Made by a program: the position numbers and the translations under genes. 64,000 bases of DNA from Lepisosteus oculatus. Taxonomy: Eukaryota; Chordata; Actinopteri; Semionotiformes; Lepisosteidae. Below the pieces are notes generated by a model that was not told where the DNA came from, did no database searches, and saw nothing but the letters and a program-made list of their open reading frames with translations. Below, one piece after another: positions 1 to 11,735 of this stretch (positions are counted from its first letter, which is position 1; each line of letters begins with the position of its first letter). The stretch covers positions 124,001 through 188,000 of the forward strand of contig NW_027167680.1 in NCBI RefSeq assembly GCF_040954835.1. Reading direction: 5' to 3'.

Positions 1-850
1 TAAGGAGTAAGAGTGCAGGTTTAAACCTGCGATCCAGTGTGCTGAAGAATTTCACAACACTACCTCTAGCACATATGGAAATAAATCCTCATAATGATTA
101 TTGCCCTGGGCATGTACCAAAAAAGCAGTGAGCATATATATATATATCACTGGGTTGAAGCTAGAAACACAGAATAACTGCAAACACATCCTAAATACAG
201 TGTTCCAGCACCTTTGACCTCATCCAGAACGTATCATTTCTTGAAAGGGATTGCTGTCCGAATGCACATCTGAATCCCAAACAGAATCTCTAGTAAAATA
301 CGATCATTTGTGAAACAGGCAAATTGTCTCAGGGGCCCATTTCTCAATGTCAGACACATGTATGCAATGCTTTCACTGTGCATTGAGCAATAGGGATCAA
401 AAACACCGCAGGTAAGGTTAGAAGTCATGTTCTATGATCATTTCTTTCAGCATTAGGGACTAAATATACTAAACGTATGATGCTAAAATGTTATTTTTAC
501 ATATATTAATGTAATAAATGATTGCTTATGCTTTATAAACAAATCTAATTATAATAAAAGCTTAAGTTTTGTATTTATCTTGTACCATAGAACATGATTT
601 TCTTTGTATTTCAAGCCCACAAAGTGTCCAAATGATGCACCTTTGACCTCATCCAGAACGTATCATTTCTTGAAAGGGATTGCTGTCCGAATGCACATCT
701 GAATCCCAAACAGAATCTCTAGTAAAATACGATCATTTGTGAAACAGGCAAATGACTGTCTCAGGGGCCCATTTCTCATTGTCAGACACATGTATGCAAT
801 GCTTTCACTGTGCATTGAGCAATAGGGATCAAAAACAGAAGGGAAACAGA
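1..850 (-). repeat. AT-rich spacer unit, two partial copies
   Basis: This is the reverse complement of the spacer unit seen at 16,085-17,345, 34,440-35,740 and 62,575-63,875. The segment with the words for 'CACCTTTGACCTCATCC' occurs twice (about 206-420 and 637-835), separated by an AT-rich stretch that matches 62,335-62,570. A short ORF of about 64 codons runs through both segments and through the 45,135 copy. I see no sign that it is a gene. A TA microsatellite lies at about 134-149. Confidence 0.8.
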
Positions 851-859
851 CATGGAAAC

Positions 860-941
860 CAACGAGGATGGGATTTGTACCCATGCGTGCAAAGCACAAT
901 GGATTAGCAATCCATCGCCTTAACCACTCGGCCACCTCGTT
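860..941 (-). tRNA. tRNA-Ser(GCU), degenerate copy
   Basis: On the minus strand it has the long-variable-arm serine fold, box A (TGGCCGAGTGG), anticodon GCT and a 7-bp acceptor (AACGAGG/CCTCGTT). The T loop reads TACAAAT where TTCGAAT is expected, which damages the B box. Better copies of the same gene lie at 13,703 (+) and 59,109 (-). It is probably a pseudogene. Its neighbour is the Thr copy at 1,320 on the other strand, as in the other Ser/Thr units. Confidence 0.8.
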
Positions 942-1319
942 AACAAAACTGGGCTGTCCCAACTGGGTTGGCGCGCTCCAGATGATCTTTTTCTTTTTTT
1001 TCCCTCGTACTCGAGGGTCATTTTCCTGTTCCACATGCGATTTCAACATTTTCCTTGGGAGATGTCAAGCCAGCAAGCCACTGCTGTGGTTCAGTGGCCA
1101 GCGTGGAGTTCAGTGGCCCTGTTGTACACAGAAAGCACATTGAGCTCCTTGGACATGAAAAGTTCCAGATAAAAGCCATTTGTCATCCTTTCTCTTGGTG
1201 TCGATGTTGCTATTGTATGTAAAGGTGGCAACTTGCTCAGCGAGCAGACGGAGCACACACCGAATGCAGATGTGTCTGAGTGGTGTGTCCAAGTGGCTGC
1301 AAAAGGACAGCACTCCCGG

Positions 1320-1389
1320 GGCGCTGTGGCTTAGTTGGTTAAAGCGCCTGTCTAGTAAACAGGAGGCCCTGGGTCTGAATCCCAGTGGA
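1320..1389 (+). pseudogene. tRNA-Thr(AGU), 3'-truncated
   Basis: The D arm (GGCTTAGTTGG) and the anticodon arm with AGT are intact. The T loop reads TCTGAAT rather than TTCGAAT. After the T stem the sequence passes straight into spacer DNA that in other copies lies about 60 bases further on, so the 3' acceptor strand is lost. Confidence 0.8.
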
Positions 1390-1399
1390 TAACCGCCTA

Positions 1400-2168
1400 C
1401 GGCTAGACTTAATTAAATGCAAGTATTCATTTCCTGTCTTTAACACGACTTGTTTTTCTTAAAATGGATGCAACTTGCAAAACATGAAATACAAACCTTG
1501 CTAATCAGCGCTAGCAGCTGGCAAAAAAAAAGAAGTCAGCAATGTTTTTTTTCTTTAACCTTAACCCTGCTAATGGAGAAGAGTTAAACGACCGAGTCTA
1601 TGCAGCTTAAACGGTGCGCACGTCGGGTTCTTAGCTGAAAGGGTGGTAAATCACGCTCACCCCAGTCCTTAATCTTTTAAAGAGGATACAAAATTGAACC
1701 TAGTCGCCACATCACATACATCCTGTTCAATGATAAAAAGGTAACATCATTCCTCGCTCCAGAGTAAATCTCACGTTGAGGGCATATTTTTTTTCACTTT
1801 ACCGTGAATCGGGCTCGGCTGCACAGAGGAGAGAGCAGAGCAATGAGGTCACGGGGACAGGGGAGTCACACGCTGGCTGTTTGAACACGCGGAAGATCAC
1901 TGAGGGATCCACAGTATATGGACCCTCCGTGCGCAATCAGTCCGCACTCCGGACTCTGAATCCTGCCATCCAAGTTAAGATCTCGGCAGAACCTGAAGCG
2001 CAGTTCCTTCTTAAAACGTAATCTGGTGAGCATTTCTAGAATCGTACTTGTATAGATGCAGCCTTTAATGTGTTGCTAGGTTAAAATTGATGACTTCTTG
2101 TATTTCAGTAGGCAACTGCCCTCTTGATTTTGGATTTAATTTCTTTATTACAGTGGCGCTTTTATGAA
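1400..2168 (+). repeat. Ser/Thr-unit spacer, copy with abrupt right edge
   Basis: This spacer recurs at 12,580-13,200 (-), 29,940-30,700 (-), 41,060-41,440 (-) and 59,290-60,236 (+). It holds a GC-rich stretch with CTGAATCCTGCCATCC near 1,950. Its match to the 60,080 copy stops at about 2,168, where the LTR-element fossil begins. Confidence 0.75.
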
Positions 2169-5100
2169 GCCAAGGGACCAGGGAGCTGCCCCAGTACTGG
2201 GATGGCCAGTTCGAAATCATAGAAACTATTGTCAATTCCAGTCCCATGTCAGTGCGAGCAGGGATTTTGACATCTTGTTTTGCTATGTTCTGCACCAACA
2301 GGCAGGTGGCTCGGCCATTCCGTTCCAGTTTGGGGGTACAACAGACTGCTAGGTTCAGTCTGATAAACTGAGCTGATGGTTGGAAGAAAACCATCTCAGC
2401 GTCCATTCTCTGTCCCTTCTTTAGGACAAGGCGTACCGGAAACCCTGCTGTTGACGCAGGAACGATCAGGTCCGATTCGTTTACTACCTGGCAGGCCTGA
2501 GGAATCGTCTGACCTGACCGAATGTTCTCGGGGTCACCGCTTAGAGAGTGGGCATCTGGGTCCACCCGTTTCCACAGCACACTGTTTACTGTGTCCAGCT
2601 GGGCGCCCAGTCGAACCAATAGGTCTGCACCAATGCAGACAGAATGGGTCAGCTGAGGTGCTACCTGGAAGTAGTGAGCAAACTTCCTTTTTCCGATGGA
2701 GATGGAAGCTACACAGCTTCCTTTGCTCCAAATGGACCTATGAGGTGGGGGTGCCCACCACAGAACCTGTGACTGCGTCACCAGGGTCACCTGACAGCTT
2801 CGCGACAGGTCCTCGAACAGACCTTCACTGATTATGGACTTCTCAGAGCTGAGGCTAAGAATTACATCATCAACCTGCACTTCTGCCACCTGGACCCCCT
2901 CCCACCACCATGGGGTGGTAGTCCTGGACCCCCTGAGGTACCAGGGTGCACAGAAAGGACTCCCATTCATTACCGGACAGGGAGATCCACTCTTCTTCAG
3001 GGATGAAAAGGGGGTGTGCTTTACCTGGCGGGTCAAGCAGCTGCTCGGAGCACTGCTCCTGTAGTTGGGAGACCGTGGGAGTGCTGGCCTGGGCAGGACT
3101 TCCCTGTAGTTTTGGAAAGCAAGAAGAGACATTTATTCTCGTCCAGAGGAACCAGGAGGAACCTCCAACTCAGCTATAGTGTTCAGTGGGCACTGTGTGA
3201 TCACAGCATAACCACTGAATCCCCCTTTTTGCTGTGCAACAGGCTTAGGGTTTTTGACCTGAGCCCACAATTTTCCACGCTGGCAGTCCACCAGAGGCTC
3301 CAGCCTGTCAAGCAGGTCTTGGCCAATGAGTAGTGGCTCTCTTTTTAACCTAGAGATGTAAACAGGATGCACCATGTTCATTGGCCCGAACCTAAGTGCC
3401 ACCCACACTCGATGTGTGATCCTGGCATGATCCTGGGTATAGCTGGAAATATCTATCTTACACGGTTCTACCTTAAGTCTGATGCCTTTTCCTTTCGCTA
3501 CTCGTTTGAGCTCGCTGAGTAGATCGGCTGACATCAAACTAATTTCAGCCCCAGTGTCAATCAGTGCTTCTCTATCTAAGACGTTTTCAAGAAAAACCTT
3601 GATATAAATACGCCTTGCTTTGCCTTTCTGGCTGAGATTCCCTAAGAATTGTTGGAAGCCTGCCTTTTCTTTGACTTCAGGGGCGGGGTCAGCGCCCAAC
3701 TCAGAGTCACAGCCTTCTTCCAGGCAGGAACCCTCCCACCCAATCAGATAGACTGAGGGAGGGGCTTGGGACGGATCCCCGCCTCCTCCAGTGAGAAGGG
3801 GCGTGGTCCCCCTAAGCTCATTCACACTTCTGGCATTCGGTGCGGAAGGTTTACCCTGTCCTGATCTCTCAGGCAGGGCTTGTTCAAGCCTGGCCAGGCG
3901 GGCTGCAGTCGACTCCCTTCGTCCAGTCTTATGATAGACTCTGCCTGAGCCCTTGCCTTCCCCGTAGCGCTCACGGCGGCTCTGACGCTTAGTGCGGTCC
4001 TGCCTGCCTATTTTGTGCCGGGGCTTAGCGAGCTCAGGAACCTCAGCTGCCTCGAGCTGAGGCGAGTCGTCAACCCTGCTGGCTTTAGTGGCGAACACGG
4101 CCGTTTTAGCAGGTTTTCGCTCTGAGGAAGCAGAGACTTCAGCTCCCCAGGCTTTTTGAGCCAACCTTCTAATGTCAGCCATTTTCATCGCTGTGTGTGC
4201 ATCACAATCATTTTCCTGACTGAGGGATGCAGATTAGCAATGAATAAACCTTTGAAATTCACGTTCTCTTCGCAACCCTCTTCATTCCGCCCTGCAAAAT
4301 AAGTGCGCCTAAGCCTCTGATAATAGTCGCGAGGGGCTTCAGCTTTTTCGTGCTTAATATGGTGCACAGCAGCCACGGCAGCTATGGGATCGATAAAAGC
4401 CGAAAATTCTCCGATCATTGCCTGACACAGCTCCTCAAAGCTATTACAGACTTCCGGTCCTTGTCTAGACATCCACTCGTGGATCGCTCGGCTGGTAGTT
4501 TTCCTTACTTACATAGCCTTTTCCTGTTCGGACGCTTCGGGCATAAACTGCAAAGTATATCTCAGCTCATCGATGTAGGTCTCCACATTATTCCCTGACA
4601 CTGACGGGTCAAACCTTTCTACATCTTTGGCTAACTGCCTCAGGGAGTGGAGGTTAATTTTTACGGTTTCTCCGCGGGCAGGGAGACGGCCGTGATCAGG
4701 AGCAGGGGGTCTATGCCTGAACTGACTCGCCCTTGCGTTTCGCGCAGGACTCGGCGATCTCCCCCATGCCGATCCGACCACAGACCCTGGCCGGGAGAAA
4801 CCTCCTCCCGGCGCGCTGGGTGAGCGCTCCGGGCTGCTAGGTGGGCTGGCATGCAAGTGGGATCTAGTCTATTTTGCTTCCAGTACGGCAGCATCTGACT
4901 CCTTTTGCCTTTCCTGGCTGAGCTCATTTAAACTCTCAATTTCTTTTTCTTTTTCTTTCGAGCTCCCTTCCAGGTCTCTCCTAGCTACCTCAGCCGCAGT
5001 TTCTCTAGCAGACAAGTCATCTAATTTACCTAAAACTTCCCTGAGTCAGTCTTCACTTTCCTCATTTTTCACTCTCTTTTCTCTGATTATATCCAACAAC

Positions 5101-6484
5101 TCGACTCGCTCCACCTTATATCTTTCTAGCGTTCCCTGAAGCTTTTGAAACTTTGTCAGCTCGGACAAAGACAGTTCCAGCTGTTTAGCTAGATTTAAGG
5201 TGAAACTCGATAGGACCAGAACTGCGTTCACAGACACTCCTGTGTTAAGCTGGTTCGCTACCTTAGCTACTAAATCTACTTGCAGCTTCTCAATATCATC
5301 AAAGTTCAACTTTTCGATACCACTCCAGTAACCAGGATTGTCGTCGCTAGAAATAGTACTTATAAGCGACTCCACTTCAGACATTTTAGCAGCCATTGTC
5401 ATTACGTCAGAGAAACTTTAAGAGTATTACTTTTTTTTTTCTTTTTCCAAAATACAGTATGGAATCTAGACACCCGAGCAGATGGATTTCCAATCAGCAC
5501 ACGTTACACTAAACGCTAGAAAACAGGGGGATTTCTTTACGCAGTTATCAGCACACCCGGTATTCGCGTATAGAAGCCGCGGTGCTGTGCTGAACTTCAG
5601 TTATTCTGTGCGACTGATTCTCATTTCATTCTAAACTCACCCACCCAGGGACGCCATTAAATGTAATGGTTTGATGGGTTTACTGAGACAATTATTAATT
5701 GTAGCAGTAATCACAAGGTTGTTCGTTGGGGCTTTTAGAAAATCAATCGTCAGAACAACTAACAACGCACACACAGGGGTTCAATACACTAGATACATTT
5801 ATTAATATAAATTGTGCACCAAACATATACTAGTCTGCCTGGATACGAGTGGCAGACCTTACTGTGAGGGTTATCAATATACAAGGTATATAATCCCGAA
5901 GAGATGCAAACACAAAGAGATACACAACAGAGAATATATGTCAATATATATCGTTCGGTTACCAAATCGCTAATCAGTGTTATTACCCACTGTTACTCTA
6001 AACTCGGAAGTAAATACATTACTCATGAATTAAATTGATAACAACTTGTGTTGAGGTACAATTAAATTCTCGAGATGCAATGTAGAACATGGGGTTTACT
6101 TATCCGCTGTGTATGGATTTGGAATTTCCCGGCACGAACACCAAACCAGCTGACAGGCTCTGTTGCAGCCTCTGTTCCAGCGGTTGTCCAATGGGCGTTG
6201 TCCCGGCGTCCTCTGGCTACCGGCCAACCAGTCAAGGTGCAGCTCGGAGTAGGACGGGCGGAGGAATCTGACTGCGGCGCGCAGGGCAGTCGTTGCTCCG
6301 AGGGGATCTACCAGCAGTCCGGCTGGCTGGTAGAAAGTCTCTATGCACAGAGTGTGACCGCGAGTCCTCACAAGTCACTCTTGTGCCTGGGAAGAAGCTG
6401 GTTCGTTCCCGGTCCAGCACTGCTTCTGAATAAGCTATTCAGGTTGTCGACGAGGGTCCAACTGTAGGGTCCAACTGTCCAACA
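2169..6484 (-). mobile_element. LTR retroelement fossil (retrovirus/Gypsy-like), one LTR + gag + protease
   Basis: Reading on the minus strand there is one LTR (about 6,484-5,662, starting TGTTGGAC and ending ATTACA), then a primer-binding-site-like sequence TGGCGTCCCTGGGTGGG (5,656-5,640), Gag-like coding (about 5,402-4,185) and a retropepsin-like region with the active-site motif DTGAE (within 4,188-3,133). A further coding stretch of the same element follows to 2,169. The downstream pol core, envelope and second LTR are absent, so the copy is broken and truncated. The left edge abuts a tRNA-unit spacer. The right edge abuts the spacer also seen at 38,225. Family assignment below 'retrovirus-like LTR element' is uncertain. 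Confidence 0.75.
5662..6484 (-). repeat. Long terminal repeat of the LTR fossil
   Basis: The stretch begins TG and ends CA on the minus strand. It sits just outside a primer-binding-site-like 17-mer, as LTRs do. Its outer edge is set by the point where the sequence returns to the spacer shared with 38,225. I found no second copy in the window, so LTR divergence cannot be used to date it. Confidence 0.6.
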
Positions 6485-6720
6485 CAAACACAATCTGTGG
6501 CGTTTAGCGTGACAGTCTTGCAGGCATCGTGCTGTCTCACTGCAATACTATACCGCTGGAGGAAACAGTCCATCTGGCCATGAAACTCATTTGAACGTCT
6601 AGCTACAGCAACTAACAATATCATGATTTATTCAGGATGTGTGGAATCACCACGTCCCGGAGACAGCTTCCGAAATCGTGAGCATTCTCTGGTGGTGTCC
6701 TGCAGGGCACCTGTTGGCGT

Positions 6721-6792
6721 GCGTTGGTGATATAGTGGTGAGCATAGCTGCCTTCCAAGCAGTTAACCCGGGTTCGATTCCCGGCCAACGCA
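6721..6792 (+). tRNA. tRNA-Gly(UCC)
   Basis: A complete 72-nt cloverleaf. The acceptor GCGTTGG pairs with CCAACGC, the D arm has TATAGTGG, the anticodon loop CTTCCAA gives TCC, and the T arm GGGTTCGATTCCC is canonical. No run of four T follows within 20 bases. An inverted, shortened relative lies at 31,999-32,058. The same unit at 38,440 has been replaced by the half-L1. Confidence 0.93.
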
Positions 6793-7266
6793 GTGGCGAT
6801 TGGTTTCAAATGCTGTCATGAGCCTTGGATTGTGACTAGCAAAGCGCAGCCTTTTGAAAAACGGAATGCAAAACAGAATTGAAGGAGAATCTTACAGGGG
6901 ATTCTGAGCGGTGTCTGCATACACGCAGTCCGATACGGGTGCTGAAAGCTTGAGCTACTCTCAATGTCATGCTGCCTTTCCCCGGAGTAAATCTGTTACA
7001 TTGAAAGAATGCTTCTGGCAGGTTCAAAAAGCGACCCTTGTTAATTGGAGAAATCAATGATTTCGAATGAATTCTGTATGCGTTAAAAGACAGCTATACA
7101 CAGAAAACATGCAGGACACTGCTCATGATGTTTCCCGAGCCGAAACACAGTGTGTTTTTCCAAGCCATCTGACAAAGCCCACCCACTGAAAACTGCAGCA
7201 GATCGTGTAAAGACGTTCAACTTTGTAACTACTGCACGCACAGGAAGCAGAATAAATTCCTCTTTT
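6793..7266. repeat. Spacer of the Gly unit
   Basis: This non-coding spacer recurs at 24,945-25,190, 31,520-31,980 (inverted) and 37,150-37,310. The match ends abruptly at about 7,266 (after CCTCTTTT), where the unrelated GC-richer snRNA block begins. Confidence 0.7.
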
Positions 7267-7984
7267 CCGGTTTTATTTATGCGAACCATAAATAAACCAA
7301 ATAAACCAAGTTGCAAGAGGCCCGCACCCACAGCACAAATTGCGCAGCCTAGGCCACCTCCTCGCCCTGCACGCCACCGCCTCCTGCTGGGCCCACTCTT
7401 TCACACACTCACACGCCACACTAACACTCAAAAGTGTGGGCAAAACAAGAAAACGAGCGCACCGTTTCCTACACATCTGCAGTCACCGTTGCGCATTCGC
7501 AGCATGTCCCGGGATGCAATTCGGCCTCATTTGCATAACTCCAGACCGGCAGATCGCCACGCAAGCTCGCGACGTGCGCCTGCCACACACCGAACAAACC
7601 TTTTCAGCAATTTCCAAAAAACGGGCCTGCTCGCCTGCCCACAAGGCTCCATCTCTTACCTGCTCTCCAGAGCCTGCTGCCTTCTGTGCTTTTCTCTCGG
7701 CACCGCTGCAGCGCACACAACTCCTGCAGCGGGAGGGGGGGAGAAAGTTCCCGCGCTCCGCCGCAGGGAAGGCTCGCTCCGTGCGCACACGTCCTTTCGA
7801 TGCCAGTCCAACAAGTGCTCCGCATTAGCTGCGTCGGGGCTCCGGGGTGTCGCACCTCACCTCACCTCACCTCGCACTGCCCCCTCCTTGAATGTCTGCC
7901 GCTGGGCATGCCCCACTCTCCTCCGCCTTATCTTATCGCGTGTGAGCACCGACAATGGCCACAATGCCGGGGAATGGCACCTGT
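7267..7984. other. GC-rich block with snRNA-promoter-like elements
   Basis: I see no convincing coding region here. The stretch is clearly richer in GC than the tRNA spacers and is not repeated elsewhere in the window. It carries a ZNF143-like site next to a perfect octamer, the usual make-up of a vertebrate snRNA distal enhancer, and a stretch at about 7,862-7,900 (CTCACC repeats, then CTTGAATGT) that could be a proximal element. No snRNA body follows, because the truncated LINE begins at about 7,985. Confidence 0.5.
7507..7536. promoter_or_regulatory. Putative snRNA distal sequence element (ZNF143-like site + octamer)
   Basis: TCCCGGGATGCAATTCG (7,507-7,523) resembles the SPH/ZNF143 motif. 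A perfect octamer ATTTGCAT follows at 7,529-7,536. This pairing is typical of distal elements of Pol II and Pol III snRNA genes. Which gene it served is unclear. Function is inferred from motifs only. Confidence 0.5.
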
Positions 7985-10213
7985 AAATTAATTCTCTTCT
8001 CTTGCAGCCTGAGATCATGTCCTTCTTTTGGCTCCCTCCAGTTCTGATAAAAAATCTCACTCTTAGATTTGTTAATTTTTGCGGATGAAGCCAAAGAGAA
8101 ACGATCACAGCACTGCAGAGCTCTGCTAATTGAGGCATTGTCAGAGAGGAGCAGGGTCATCCATGTATAGAGATGTCTTTACCTCTCCTCCCCCACTTCC
8201 AGGCACTGGTATCCCATTAATGGCCTGATCCTGGCGCAAGGCACAGGCTAAGGGCTCCATAGCCAAAACGAATAACAAGGGGGATAATGGGCAGGCCTGC
8301 CTCACCTCTGAACAGACTTCAAAGGGGTGTGATCTATTGCCATTAACCATTACTCTGCTGTTGCTACCTGTGTACAGCAGGTTAATCCACTTTCTCATGA
8401 TGGGGCAAAAATTCATGTGCTCAAGTACCAATGTTAAGTACTGCCGGTTTAGGCGGTCAAAGGCCTTTTCTAGGTCTACACCTAAAATGCACAGAGGGAG
8501 GGAGCGATCCTCTGAGTACAGACAGACATCCCTCAACAAGGCCAGGTTGTCGCTCATCAGGCGTCCTGCTATCCCACAAGTCTGTTCTTTCCCTACCAGT
8601 GAGGCCACTACATTTTGTAGGCGCAGGAAAAGGGCTTTGGACAGGATCTTAGTGTCCACGCCTAACAGGCTGAGGGGTCTCCAGTTCTTTATGTCATTCT
8701 TTGCTCCTTTCTTAAACAAGAGAGAGATAGTGCCTTCTCTTAAGGAGTCAGGCAGCAATTCTGTCTTATAGCTTCGCTCGAATAGGAGCAGTAGCGGATC
8801 CTGAAGCAGATCCCAAAAGGTGCAATAAAATTCTTTAGGGAGCCCGTCAGCACCCGGAGTTTTCCTCTTCTGTAAGCTCTCCATAGCCTGTCTCAGCTCT
8901 TCTATTGTCAAATCCCTCTCAAGTACTTCCCTATCTTCTTCACTCAAAACGTTTTCTAGCTTTGAGGTAAAAAAATGAATTTCTTCATCCTTTACCTCTG
9001 TAGAGCTGTACAGTCTTGAGTAGAAGGCCTCGGTGCAGGAGAGGATTGCACTCGGCTCTGTTCTCTCTCGTCCCTCCTCATCAACTACACTTTCCATGAC
9101 AGACTTGGAGCCTTCCACTTTCTTGAAAAAGAGGCGAGAACACTTCTCATTTTCTTCCAAGAACTGCACTCGACTACTTTCTTCGGCTATGCTCCGGATG
9201 TCCTTTTTTAAAAGGGTGATATCCTCGAGCACATCGAAGCCACTGTGCATCATCGTGTAGAGACGCTGCAGCTGCCTCTGTTTCCTGGCTAGCACTCCTC
9301 TCCGTCTGGCAGCAGCCTTCCTTCCCTCAGCCATGAAAAAGGCCTTTGTCCTCACCTTCACCTCCTCCCACCACTCTCCTACTGACCCGTACAGACACTG
9401 CAAGGACAGCCACTGTGATAGTTTCTCCTTGTAGCGGGATACTACCCCCTCGTTCTCTAGCAGCTTAGTGTTGAGTTTCCAGAGGCCTGGGCCAAAGACA
9501 GTCCCGCCCTTGAGTTCCACTCTACACCCTAAAGCCTGATGATCTGAGAAGAAGACAGGCTGAAGAGTGACCCCAACAACTTTCACTCTCTCTGAGACAA
9601 AGCAATAGTCAATTCTGGAGCTGCTATTCCTCCCTGACCATTTATATCCTGCTGTTGTGGGATATATACATCTATATGTGTCTGAGAGTTTAAAGTCTTG
9701 AACTAAGTTTTGCAGGGCCAGTGAGCTGGAATCCAATTTTATCGGAGAGCTAGACTGCCTGTCTGTGTGCTCTAAGATACAATTAAAATCCCCTCCCACT
9801 ATCACGTCTGTGCTACTTAACAATAGGGGAGAGAGTGCCTTGAGTAGCTCCACCCTTCCTCCCACGTCAGTAGGACAATACACATTGATTAGCCGCAGGT
9901 TAACGGTCCCCCATTCCACATCCACACACAGCAACCTGCCATCTATGACCCTCTGAATACTTTTCAATTTGAAAGCCCATCCTTTGAAAAGAATGGCCAC
10001 GCCAGAGGCTCTGTTGTTATTGTCCCCTGACCAAACAGAAGGCCCTTTATCCCACCTATCTTCAAAGCTTTTATACCTCTCTTGATAGGCTAAAGCACAC
10101 TCCTGCAACATCAACACATCTCCCTCTCTCTGCTGGAGGTAATCAAAGACACACTGGCATTTAACTCTGTCATTGATACCTCTGGTGTTAAGAGAAATTA
10201 TGTTTAGAGCCAT
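7985..10213 (-). CDS. LINE ORF2: AP-endonuclease + reverse transcriptase, truncated
   Basis: The chosen start is the ATG at 10,213 (MALNIISLNTRG). Endonuclease motifs follow in order: LQE near residue 38, GDFN, RIDY and SDHQ, the set expected for an APE-type LINE nuclease. The RT domain shows KTPGADGLPKEFY, NWRPLSLL, DLEKAFDRL, a CPLSPLLF box and the catalytic YMDD. In the CPLSPLLF box the usual preceding glycine is an alanine (RQACPLSP). Just after YMDD the frame shifts, and MTLLLSD continues in the neighbouring frame (8,160 to about 7,985) through AKINKSKSE. The reading then stops matching, several hundred codons before a normal ORF2 end. The copy is therefore dead. Its role was target nicking and target-primed reverse transcription. 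Confidence 0.9.
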
Positions 10214-10271
10214 ATTACATAAGAAAGTGGAACCAGTCTTTACAAAACACATTTCTCTTCGGTCTCACCTG

Positions 10272-11668
10272 TTACCTTCTCTTTTTCTTTTTCTTCTTAC
10301 CAATTTCCTGCCAGCCATCCTCTGAATGAGCCTTCATCAGGGTGGCAGCAGTAAAAGCGTTCACGGAGTCCATTTCAAGGAAGGGGGTAGAAGGAGGGGT
10401 GGAGGGGTTCCAGCTGTCCCTATCGCCATGCTCTCCTTCCTCCTCGCTCGGGGAGAAAACAGAGTCATTTTTCCTTTTCCTCAAGTCCAGCTCCTGGTAG
10501 CACTGAGGGGAAAGGGGTGCAGCCGATGCACCAGTCTCCTCTTCCCCCTCACCCACCAGCTGTTGCAGATCCTCCGTGACGGACTGGATGGAGGAGAGGA
10601 GGGCATCTGTAGCACTTGCAGAGTCTGAGAAAAGCAGCTCCGCTGAATCCTGGGTATCGTCGCTGGACCCGCTCCACCGGTGGGGGCCCCACAATGGCCC
10701 TCGTTCTGAGGAGCAGGAGTGGGGGAGGGGTCCTCGCTGTTCTCTGGGGTTTTCAAACCCTCGTGCTTGTCTGGTGCAGTCTGCGGTTGTGGGAGCGTAG
10801 TGGATTTCTCTTCCACCGGCCCCGGAGCCACAGCAGGACTGATCCTGGCTGGAGGCTGAGACTCTTTGTTCAACAAGGGTTCTTTGTTTGACTTGTTGTT
10901 TGCTTTGGCTTTTCGGGCCGGTTTGGCTGAAACAAGCACTGCCTCATCCTTTCTCATTTTGAGTTTATTGGCGTAGGCGTGAGGGCAGTTCTTAAAAACG
11001 TGTCCTTCCGAGCCACATAAATTGCACTTTGGCAGCATTGAACAGTCAAAGGCTAAATGTCCCTGTTTGCCACAGGTCTTGCAGCATTTCACAGTGCAGG
11101 ACGATGCCAGGTGTCCCACAGCACCACAGCGCCGACGCACCTTTGGTTGTCCCACATAAAAAACATAGCCATTGCAGGCGCCCAGCCGGATTGTAGAGGG
11201 CAGGTGCCTTAAGCCTCCATTTACATTGTCCGGTAGCAAGCGAACCTCGAATGTCCTTGCTCCTGTTTTTATACCGTCAACATCTCTAACCTCAGTTCCA
11301 TGGTGGACTGTGCAGTACTGCTTAAGCCAGGTGTGAATGTCCTCCGTCTTTGCCATTTCCGAGAACATAACAACATGCACCGTTTTCCTCTCTCTCTGTG
11401 TCAGAGGCTGCAAGTTGATCTTCTCAAGGGCAGGAACTTTCCCTCTTTTTGCCTCAAACACATCCACACATTGTTCAAACAGAGAATAGGTAGCAAAAAC
11501 AACCTCAAATGCTTTCTGACCTGGGAGAGCGAAGATGAAATCCAAGTGCCGAGGTTCAAAGCCAAGTTCCTTCTGTAACACTTTTCTGCCTAACTGCATA
11601 CGATCCATGAAGAGGTCATCCAAAAGCTCAAAACGTACAGCATTCTTGCGGGATCCAAAGGTTGCCAT
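10272..11668 (-). CDS. LINE ORF1: CCHC zinc-knuckle nucleic-acid-binding protein
   Basis: The start is the ATG at 11,668 (MATFGSRKNAVRF), right after the short leader. An upstream in-frame extension to 12,046 runs antisense through the U5 gene and is not believable. The protein would be about 465 residues. It has an N-terminal domain of about 210 residues, then three CCHC knuckles in a row (CGAVGHLASSC, CKTCGKQGHLAFDC, CNLCGSEGHVFKNC), then a low-complexity Ser/Pro/Glu-rich tail ending in a run of lysines. One frameshift near 10,690 separates the knuckle part from the acidic tail (10,694-10,272), so this copy is inactive. The role is binding of the element's RNA in the retrotransposition particle. 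Confidence 0.85.
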
Positions 11669-11735
11669 CTCAAACTGCAAAACAAACACTGCTTCCAGAA
11701 AACAAGAAAACAATCCAACTACACCAACTACAGGC

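Larger units (their letters stand above)
7985..11735 (-). mobile_element. Tx1/L1-group LINE, 3'-truncated
   Basis: A two-ORF non-LTR retrotransposon on the minus strand. It has ORF1 with three CCHC zinc knuckles (11,668-10,272), a short intergenic gap and ORF2 with an AP-endonuclease and reverse transcriptase (10,213 to about 7,985). The 5' end looks near-complete: only about 67 bases separate the U1 snRNA fragment (11,736-11,764) from the ORF1 start. The element stops soon after the RT catalytic box, so the C-terminal part, 3' UTR and tail are gone. This is the opposite of the usual 5' truncation. Triple zinc-knuckle ORF1 proteins with an L1-like ORF2 are typical of the Tx1 clade, some of whose members insert specifically into RNA genes. 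Confidence 0.88.

Noticed and set aside
3016-3333. Plus-strand ORFs opposite the LTR fossil
   Set aside because: They are antisense shadows of the protease region.
7150-7986. Long plus-strand ORF of 278 codons
   Set aside because: Its composition follows GC-rich and CA-rich DNA, overlapping ORFs occur in several frames, and no domain is recognisable. It looks like a chance frame in a non-coding block.
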